Shown piece after piece: positions 58,309 through 64,000 of a stretch of 64,000 nt of DNA. The notes under the pieces were generated by a model. That model was given only the letters and a program-made list of their open reading frames with translations, was not told where the DNA came from and ran no database searches. Position 1 is the stretch's first letter. The number at the start of each line of letters is the position of its first letter. Source of the stretch: Lederbergia citri (lineage in GTDB: Bacteria; Bacillota; Bacilli; Bacillales; Bacillaceae_C). Made by a program: the position numbers and the translations under genes. Where the stretch lies: positions 439,003 through 503,002 of the forward strand of contig NZ_JAGYPG010000003.1 of assembly GCF_018343625.1 (NCBI RefSeq). The letters are read 5' to 3'.

Positions 58309-59946
58309 GTGGAACGAATTACGGCATTTCGCGGGACACAATTACGTTGCAAAGGATGGCGCCAAGAAGCATTGCTTCGTATGCTTGAAAATGTTTTGGA
58401 AAACGGAGAAAACCAAAAGGAATTGGTCGTATATGCTGCACTCGGAAAGGCAGCAAGGAATTGGGATGCTTATCATGCAATTGTGGATGCCCTTAAAAAT
58501 ATTGAAGAGGATGAGACTTTAGTCATTCAATCAGGAAAGCCGATTGGAATTTTGAAAACCCATGCATTTGCTCCTATTGTCATCATGGCTAACTGCAATA
58601 TGGTCGGGAAATGGGCGACTAGTGATAACTTTTACGATTTGCAGGAAAAAGGTCTGATTATGTGGGGAGGTTTAACTGCGGCTGCATGGCAATATATCGG
58701 GTCGCAAGGTGTGATTCAAGGTACATATGAAATTTTTGCTGCTATTGCAAATAAGCATTTTAACGGGAGCTTGGCAGGAAAATTTATTTTAACAGCAGGA
58801 CTAGGTGGAATGGGAGGCGCGCAACCTCTAGCGGGTGTGATGGTAGGTGCCGCTATTCTCGCAGTAGAAATGGATGAAGCTCGTGTCGATAAAAGAATTT
58901 CGGATGGTTATTTACAAAAGAAAGCCCATCATCTTGATGAGGCATTGGCTTGGATTAGAGAAGCAGTTTCAAAAGGAGAAAGTGTAAGTGTCGGCCTATT
59001 CGGAAATGCGGCTGATGTTTACCCAGAGCTTGTAAAACGGGACATCACTCCGGATATTGTAACTGACCAAACTTCTGCGCATGACTTGTTATATGGGTAC
59101 ATTCCGTCTCACTATACACTCGAAGATGTAAAACGTGTTCGTGAAAGCAATCCTAGCAAACTGGAGCAAGATGCAAGAGCGTCCATCGCACTGGAAGTTG
59201 CTGCTATGCTTACATTTAAAAAACGCGGTGCTGTTGTTTTTGATAATGGAAATAACATTCGAACCCAAGCATATCAATATGGAATTAAAGATGCGTTTGA
59301 GATTGATATTTTTACAGAAGCATATTTAAGGCCACTCTTCAGCCGTGCGATCGGTCCTTTTCGTTGGATTGCACTAACTGGAGAGCCAAATGATATTCAT
59401 GCGATTGATCACTATATATTGGAAAATTTTAAGGAAAACAAAATTGCTACGAATTGGATTTCATTAGCAAATAAATATGTGCCGTTTCAAGGTTTGCCGG
59501 CACGAATAGGCTGGTTTGGGCATGGAGAGAGAACTCGTCTTGCTTTAGCGGTTAATGAAATGGTGAGAAATGGTACGTTGAGTGGGCCAATTGCGTTTTC
59601 AAGAGACCACCTCGATGCGGGTGCGATGACACACCCTAATATTATGACTGAGCGGATGAAGGACGGAAGTGATGCGATTTCTGACTGGCCACTTCTCAAT
59701 GCTATGTTAAGTTGCTCATCGATGGCGGATTTAACAGCGATTCACTCTGGTGGAGGCGGTTATTCAGGGTATATGACAAGTGCCGGAATAACGCTTGTTG
59801 CAGATGGGACAGCTGAAGCAGATATACGGTTAAAACATGCGTTAGACAATGATACAAGCCTAGGTGTACTAAGATATGCAGATGCTGGATATGAAGAATC
59901 CTTCGATGAAATTGAGAAAAAGGGAATTCGACGAATCGAACTGTAA
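58309..59946 (+). CDS. Urocanase-family hydratase, divergent (candidate thiourocanate-type hydratase)
   Basis: A 545-residue protein of the urocanate hydratase family. Family blocks are clear: FRGTQLRCKGWRQEA, LGKAARNWDA, GSQGVIQGTYE, LTAGLGGMGGAQPLAG (NAD+ site), DQTSAHDLL, FDNGNNIRTQ and RDHLDAGAM. Yet positions near the substrate differ from HutU: VVYAALGKA instead of VVYGGIGKA, GGLTAAAWQ instead of the GQMTAGS type, and IHSGGGGYSGY where HutU has HHGGGVG. No hutH, hutI or hutG neighbours exist. The GTG start at 58309 follows AGGAGGGG. Next to a DUF917-type gene and a betaine-type importer, a thio- or S-methyl-thiourocanate substrate is more likely than urocanate. Confidence 0.85.
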   Translation: MERITAFRGTQLRCKGWRQEALLRMLENVLENGENQKELVVYAALGKAARNWDAYHAIVDALKNIEEDETLVIQSGKPIGILKTHAFAPIVIMANCNMVGKWATSDNFYDLQEKGLIMWGGLTAAAWQYIGSQGVIQGTYEIFAAIANKHFNGSLAGKFILTAGLGGMGGAQPLAGVMVGAAILAVEMDEARVDKRISDGYLQKKAHHLDEALAWIREAVSKGESVSVGLFGNAADVYPELVKRDITPDIVTDQTSAHDLLYGYIPSHYTLEDVKRVRESNPSKLEQDARASIALEVAAMLTFKKRGAVVFDNGNNIRTQAYQYGIKDAFEIDIFTEAYLRPLFSRAIGPFRWIALTGEPNDIHAIDHYILENFKENKIATNWISLANKYVPFQGLPARIGWFGHGERTRLALAVNEMVRNGTLSGPIAFSRDHLDAGAMTHPNIMTERMKDGSDAISDWPLLNAMLSCSSMADLTAIHSGGGGYSGYMTSAGITLVADGTAEADIRLKHALDNDTSLGVLRYADAGYEESFDEIEKKGIRRIEL

Positions 59947-59963
59947 AAGAGAGGAGAAATCAT

Positions 59964-61055
59964 ATGCGTGTACTTACGATGGAAGATGTGAAAGCTGCTG
60001 TAGCAGGTGGTTCTGTTTATGCCTCTGGCGGCGGTGGATGGGTAGATCATGGGTTGGAAATTGGAGGAACTGCGGTTACTATTGGCCAGCCAAAACTAGT
60101 GTCGGTCGATGAACTTCCTGATGATGCGATTATTATTACGTGTACGGCGATTGGTGCACCAGCTGGAAAGACGGATTGGCAAATGCTAGGTGTAGATTAT
60201 ATAAAAGCTGTTAAATTACTAATGGAAAATTATGAAGGGAAAGTAGTCGGTGTCATGACTCCGCAAAATGGCATGTCCAGTTCCATTAATGGCTGGTTGC
60301 CTGCTGCGATGCTCGACTTAGTCGTTGTCGATGCTACTGGAGATATTCGCGCTCATCCAACTGGAAAGATGGGACAAATGGGAGTGGCAGCTGATCCGAA
60401 TTTTGAAACAATCCAGGTTGTTGTCGGGGGAAAAAAGGAAACAGGTTCATATATTGAGCTTGTTGTAAAAGGTTCTCCTGGTAAAACTTCTAATATTTTG
60501 CGTACCGCGTCTGATATGTCGGGTGGCTTTATTGCAGCTGCTAGGCTCCCGCTTCCTGCTAGCTATATTAAAAAGCATGCAGCTATAGGCGGCATCTCAA
60601 TCGCTATTAATCTTGGAAAAGCGATTATTGAGGCGGAACCAAATGGAGCCGAAGCGGTTATACAAACTATTTGTGAGCATACGAAAGGTGAAATATTGGG
60701 AAGAGGGAAAGTTGTCTCAACAACGGTTGAGTATTCCGGTGCCTTTGATTTTGGAAAAGTAGTTGTCGATGTAGGTGACAAATCATTAACGATGCATGTC
60801 ATGAATGAATTTATGGCAGTGGATGATTCACAAGGCAATCGCCTGACAACTTATCCAGATGTCATTACTGCTATTTCGACTGAAACAGGTAAACCGTTGA
60901 GTGCAGGGGCACTAGAGCCAGGTATGGAAATTGCCGTATTCAGAATTCATAAAAACCATATTCCACTAAGCTCTAGTGTTAAAGATGCATCTGTATACCC
61001 AGAGGTTGAAGCTGCATTAGGCATTCAAATTGCCGACTATGCATTAAGTGAGTAA
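59964..61055 (+). CDS. DUF917 family protein (S-methyl-thiohydantoin desulfurase-like)
   Basis: A 363-residue protein with the DUF917 start (MEDVKAAVAGGSVYASGGGG, which carries the Gly-rich loop) and two-domain layout. Central markers are NGMSSSINGWLPAAM and ARLPLPASYIKKHAA, and the C-terminal domain has VEYSGAFDFGKVVVDV and YPDVITAI. As I recall, the family was renamed after an S-methyl-thiohydantoin desulfurase acting in sulfur-histidine catabolism. ATG 59964 follows GAGAGGAG, 17 bp after the urocanase-type gene, so both act together. It would remove sulfur from the hydratase product; this is inference. Confidence 0.8.
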   Translation: MRVLTMEDVKAAVAGGSVYASGGGGWVDHGLEIGGTAVTIGQPKLVSVDELPDDAIIITCTAIGAPAGKTDWQMLGVDYIKAVKLLMENYEGKVVGVMTPQNGMSSSINGWLPAAMLDLVVVDATGDIRAHPTGKMGQMGVAADPNFETIQVVVGGKKETGSYIELVVKGSPGKTSNILRTASDMSGGFIAAARLPLPASYIKKHAAIGGISIAINLGKAIIEAEPNGAEAVIQTICEHTKGEILGRGKVVSTTVEYSGAFDFGKVVVDVGDKSLTMHVMNEFMAVDDSQGNRLTTYPDVITAISTETGKPLSAGALEPGMEIAVFRIHKNHIPLSSSVKDASVYPEVEAALGIQIADYALSE

Positions 61056-61172
61056 GTCTATCATATTAGTAAAACTGGCTTATTACGTTGTTAATTTTGA
61101 TACGGAGTTGATTGGAGCGGAAATCAACATTCAATTTTAGCAAAGCCAAAATCATAAGGAGGGAGGGGTCGG

Positions 61173-61820
61173 ATGGAGCTATTAATGAAAGCATATGATT
61201 ATTTAATTGAAAACCATGTGCGATTTTTAGAGGAGCTGCAAGTTCACATCACTTTGAGTTTATCCGCTTTATTCCTTGGTTTGGTCATTTGTATTCCATT
61301 AGGCATTTGGTGTGCTAAAAATCAAAAAGTTGCCGCCACCATCATGAATACGGTCAATTCGATTCGCGTCATTCCGAGTCTAGCAATCTTAGTTATTATG
61401 TTGCCGTTAATAGGAACAGGATTTTGGCCGGCGTTAGTAGCACTAACGGTACTAGCATGCCCTCCGATCCTCATCAATACTTTTCTGGGGTTTCGAGGAA
61501 TTGATCCTGCGATTCTTGAATCTGCTAATGGAATGGGGATGAGTCAGAAAGCGGTTCTCCGAAAAATCGAGTTTCCGCTTGCCATGCCACTTATGATTGC
61601 TGGTGCAAAAACAGCGAGTGTCGAAGTGCTTGCCAGCGCCTCTCTAGCGGCTTTTATAGGAGGCGGCGGACTTGGAACCTTTATCATTAACGGATTGAGC
61701 ATGTATAAATTTCAAGTTTTACTCGTAGGTGCTATTCCAATTGCACTTTTGACTATTTTTTCTGAAGTAATATTTTCATTTGTTGAGAGAAAGACTACGA
61801 GGTATCAAAGAGATTCATAG
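61173..61820 (+). CDS. Quaternary-amine/betaine ABC transporter permease, OpuCB-like
   Basis: A 215-residue permease with five to six spans and the OpuCB-type signatures SIRVIPSLAILVIMLPLIGT, ILESANGMGMSQKAVLRKIE (ATPase-coupling loop) and FIGGGGLGTFIINGL. ATG 61173 follows AAGGAGGGAGG. It is 117 bp downstream of the DUF917 gene and 32 bp before the binding-protein gene. The family imports betaines, choline, carnitine and, in some bacteria, ergothioneine. Confidence 0.92.
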   Translation: MELLMKAYDYLIENHVRFLEELQVHITLSLSALFLGLVICIPLGIWCAKNQKVAATIMNTVNSIRVIPSLAILVIMLPLIGTGFWPALVALTVLACPPILINTFLGFRGIDPAILESANGMGMSQKAVLRKIEFPLAMPLMIAGAKTASVEVLASASLAAFIGGGGLGTFIINGLSMYKFQVLLVGAIPIALLTIFSEVIFSFVERKTTRYQRDS

Positions 61821-61852
61821 AATCATTAAATAAACTTTTTGGGGGAATTAAG

Positions 61853-62740
61853 TTGAAAAGAAAATCATTTCTTGTTTTATCTATCTTGCTTGTTTTTTCA
61901 GTGCTTCTAAGTGCGTGCGGTGGTTCTTCAAAAATAAAGGTTGGCTCGAAGAACTTTACCGAATCCTTAATTTTAGGAGAAATGTATGCCTTGGCTTTGG
62001 AGGATGCTGGTTTTAAAGTAGAGCGAAAACTTAATCTTAACGGTACGCTTGTAGCACATGAAGCTCTTAAAAAGGGTGATATTGACGTGTATCCTGAGTA
62101 TACAGGCACTGGGCTTCTAAATATTATGGAAGAAAAGCCTATCTCTGACCCGCAGCAAGTGTATGATATGGTATCAGATTTTTATAAAAAGAAATTTGAT
62201 CTTGTTTGGTTGACGCCATCGAATGCCAACAATACCCAAGCGATTGCGGTTTCTAAAAAAGCTTCTGACGAATATGGAATCAAAACACTTTCTGACCTTC
62301 AAAAGAATGCCGCAAACATCGATTTTGCAGCTGTCCCTGAATTCGAGGAACGTGAAGATGGGCTGCTTGGTATGAATAAAGTGTATGGTGATTTTAATTT
62401 TAAAAGCTTAAAGCTTTATGACTATGGTGTAAAATATCGTGCTGTATTAAATGATGAAGTACAAGGTACAGTGGCTTTTGGAACAGATGGAGATTTGACG
62501 AATCCTGATCTCGTCCTTTTGGAAGATGATAAGCATTTATGGCCTCCATATTTCGTTGCACCTGTTATTCGCCAAGAAACATTGGATAAAGATGAGAAGA
62601 TTAGACAGAAGTTAGATGAAATCTCTGCAAAGCTAGACAATGAAACGATGCAAAAGCTAAATGCTGAAGTAGACTTAAATCAGCGTGAATATGAAGATGT
62701 AGCAAAAGAATTCTTGAAAAACGAAGGTATTATTAAGTAA
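61853..62740 (+). CDS. Quaternary-amine/betaine-binding lipoprotein, OpuCC-like
   Basis: A 295-residue lipoprotein with signal KRKSFLVLSILLVFSVLL and lipobox SAC. The OpuAC-type binding domain follows: KVGSKNFTESLILGEMYALA, then DIDVYPEYTGTGLL, and KYRAVLNDEVQGTVAFGTDG. Members bind trimethylammonium ligands in an aromatic box. The TTG start at 61853 follows GGGGGAA. Context points to ergothioneine (a trimethylated thio-histidine betaine) or a relative, but choline or glycine betaine cannot be excluded from sequence alone. Confidence 0.9.
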   Translation: MKRKSFLVLSILLVFSVLLSACGGSSKIKVGSKNFTESLILGEMYALALEDAGFKVERKLNLNGTLVAHEALKKGDIDVYPEYTGTGLLNIMEEKPISDPQQVYDMVSDFYKKKFDLVWLTPSNANNTQAIAVSKKASDEYGIKTLSDLQKNAANIDFAAVPEFEEREDGLLGMNKVYGDFNFKSLKLYDYGVKYRAVLNDEVQGTVAFGTDGDLTNPDLVLLEDDKHLWPPYFVAPVIRQETLDKDEKIRQKLDEISAKLDNETMQKLNAEVDLNQREYEDVAKEFLKNEGIIK

Positions 62741-62751
62741 TAAAGACGATG

Positions 62752-62787
62752 CTTTTCCCGATTTGATATCGGGAAAAGTCTATTTTT
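62752..62787 (+). terminator. Terminator after the binding-protein gene
   Basis: CTTTTCCCGAT and ATCGGGAAAAG arms are followed by TCTATTTTT. It separates the binding protein from its ATPase gene, which is unusual for an OpuC-type operon. Confidence 0.8.
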
Positions 62788-62821
62788 ACAAGTAAAGCAA
62801 AAAGTAAAAAATTATGAAAGT

Positions 62822-62974
62822 GTCTAGCTCCAGCGCCTATCGACTAGCAAACTTCCTGTCCTTTTCCCTACGATAAGTCAACATCAATTCGCCTTGCAGG
62901 CTCATTGTGTTTCCTTTATCTCAGTCAAAGGCCCTGAAGTTTGTACGTCGATGAGCAAGGCGCTTACGCTTTTC
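62822..62974. repeat. Intergenic repeat family, copy C
   Basis: About 150 bp, beginning GTCTAGCTCCAGCGCCTATC and ending GGCGCTTACGCTTTTC. It matches copy A and the outer parts of copy B, and has the same complementary ends (CGCCTATCGAC against GTCGATGAGCAAGGCG). It ends 22 bp before the ATPase start codon, so it forms part of that gene's leader. Confidence 0.88.
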
Positions 62975-62996
62975 TAATGAATTGAAGGTGAACGGT

Positions 62997-63962
62997 TTGA
63001 CGAAAAACGCTATTGTTTTTGAAGACGTATCTAAACAGTTTCCTAAAGCGCCGAAACCGTCCGTGTATCCGACGAATCTCATAATTGAGGAAGGTAGCTT
63101 TGTCACTATATTAGGGGCTTCAGGTTGTGGAAAAACGACTTTGCTGAAAATGGTGAACCGTATTTATGATATGACATCTGGCAGGATTTTGGTTCATGGT
63201 CAAGATATAAAAAAGATGCCTGTAACAGAACTAAGAAGAAACATAGGCTATGTCATACAGCAAATTGGTTTATTCCCTCATATGACGATCGCTGAAAATA
63301 TAGCGACAGTACCGAAAGAATTAGGTTGGGATTCGAAGGAAATTGATGAAAGAATAGATTTTCTGCTAGAGCTGGTTCACTTGCCTCCAAAAGACTATCG
63401 AAATCGTTATCCAAGACAGCTATCTGGCGGTCAGCAGCAGAGGATTGGGTTGGCACGAGCATTAGCAGGCAATCCTTCCATTATGTTAATGGACGAACCA
63501 TTTGGTGCAATAGATGCGATTACACGAAGCTCCTTGCAAGATGAAATGATTCGTATTCAGCGCAAGCTCAATAAAACGATATTATTTGTGACCCATGATA
63601 TCGACGAAGCATTAAAATTAGGAGATAAAATCGTTATTATGAATGAAGGTGTCATTCAGCAATTTGACACTCCTTTAAATATTATTACGAATCCAGCCAA
63701 TTCTTTTGTCAGTCAGCTTGTACACTCAGAAGATATTGTGCAGCATTTAAGTTTGTTAAGGGCCGACCATGTAATGGAACCTCTTACGGATGAGCCGGTA
63801 GATGAAGAAGTAAAAGTAAAGCATGCCGAGAATTTAAAAAATGTTTTAACACATATTTTACAAGGACATGGCGATTCAGTCATTGTAACAGATGATGAGG
63901 ATACTCCGATTGGAAGAGTTACTTTGTCTGGTTTAAAAGGTTATATTGCAGGGATTGGTTGA
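62997..63962 (+). CDS. Quaternary-amine ABC transporter ATPase, OpuCA-like
   Basis: A 321-residue ATPase. Walker A GASGCGKTT, Q-loop VIQQIGLFPHMT, signature LSGGQQQR, Walker B IMLMDEPFGAID and H-loop FVTHDIDEA are intact. The C-terminus (about 250-321) carries a reduced CBS-like regulatory part (DSVIVTDDEDTPIGRVTLSG). The TTG start at 62997 follows AAGGTG; the ORF extends upstream to TTG 62982. It energises the permease and binding protein encoded upstream, from which a terminator and a repeat separate it. Confidence 0.92.
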   Translation: MTKNAIVFEDVSKQFPKAPKPSVYPTNLIIEEGSFVTILGASGCGKTTLLKMVNRIYDMTSGRILVHGQDIKKMPVTELRRNIGYVIQQIGLFPHMTIAENIATVPKELGWDSKEIDERIDFLLELVHLPPKDYRNRYPRQLSGGQQQRIGLARALAGNPSIMLMDEPFGAIDAITRSSLQDEMIRIQRKLNKTILFVTHDIDEALKLGDKIVIMNEGVIQQFDTPLNIITNPANSFVSQLVHSEDIVQHLSLLRADHVMEPLTDEPVDEEVKVKHAENLKNVLTHILQGHGDSVIVTDDEDTPIGRVTLSGLKGYIAGIG

Positions 63963-63983
63963 TGATTGATTCTGCTTCTTAAA

Positions 63984-63997
63984 GCGGAGGTGAGGCT
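63984..63997 (+). promoter_or_regulatory. Strong ribosome site for a gene starting just beyond the window
   Basis: AGCGGAGGTGAGG lies 20 bp after the ATPase stop, with no start codon used before the window ends. The operon therefore very likely continues to the right. Confidence 0.6.
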
Positions 63998-64000
63998 TAG

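Noticed and set aside
58309..59946. Ordinary histidine-utilisation (hut) operon
   Set aside because: No hutH, hutI, hutG, hutP or hutM genes beside it, and the substrate-contact segments differ from HutU.

Overview
The window looks like chromosome from a spore-forming, low-GC Bacillaceae species (Bacillus sensu lato). The DNA is AT-rich, with GGAGG-type ribosome binding sites and frequent GTG/TTG starts. It carries Bacillus-type families: Spo0M-like, DUF3231, EcsC, a YidC/SpoIIIJ-type insertase with a lipobox, and SNase plus sunset-domain lipoprotein. It also has a yybP-ykoY riboswitch and the intergenic 'GTCTAGCTCCAGCGCCT' repeat common in this group. I see no tRNA, rRNA, CRISPR array or prophage.

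Layout. 1-412: truncated end of an IS3/IS150-type insertion sequence. 691-14707: carbohydrate locus A, with a CehA/McbA-type PHP hydrolase, a GntR/LacI-hybrid regulator with palindromic operators, a GH78-like enzyme, a sugar-binding lipoprotein, a permease fused to an extracytoplasmic beta-propeller, a second permease, and a 1318-residue secreted DUF5722-like protein. 15169-21183: MATE pump, phospholipase D-like protein, thermonuclease-like lipoprotein, a yybP-ykoY (Mn2+) riboswitch ahead of a broken FbpB-like gene, a short Spo0M-like gene, an EcsC gene, and a Cys-rich copper-binding protein. 21565-35378: beta-mannoside locus B. Its minus-strand operon encodes an ABC importer, a GH13 enzyme, two DUF1861 paralogues and a GH130 phosphorylase. 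The plus strand has a LacI regulator, ManA, a GH2 beta-mannosidase and a Zn-dependent dehydrogenase. 35671-42014: TetR and AraC regulators and an alternating AKR-MFS-AKR-MFS cassette. 42321-50223: DUF3231, an SRPBCC/ArsR pair under a clearly readable promoter-operator, an AraC gene split by an in-frame amber codon, a GH3 glucosidase, a formate/nitrite-type channel, and a YidC paralogue. 50349-53960: YknXYZ/MacAB-like ABC export system and a VOC protein. 53961-57968: a 51-bp tandem repeat, an uncharacterised protein, nested intergenic repeats, IlvA and a SIMPL-domain protein. 58309-63962: a divergent urocanase, a DUF917/S-methyl-thiohydantoin desulfurase-like protein, and an OpuC-like quaternary-amine ABC transporter.

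How genes work together. Loci A and B each encode a binding protein and two permeases but no ATPase, so both probably borrow a shared MsmX-type ATPase. Locus B can import beta-mannosides, cleave them hydrolytically or by phosphorolysis, and feed mannose-6-phosphate to ManA. The right-hand locus reads best as uptake and catabolism of ergothioneine or an S-methyl derivative. It pairs a betaine-type importer with a urocanase paralogue and a thiohydantoin-desulfurase-family protein, and it has no canonical hut genes. This assignment is inference. Together with the beta-propeller-permease fusion it is the most interesting content here. Three genes carry a single in-frame stop inside an otherwise open frame, which suggests active gene decay.
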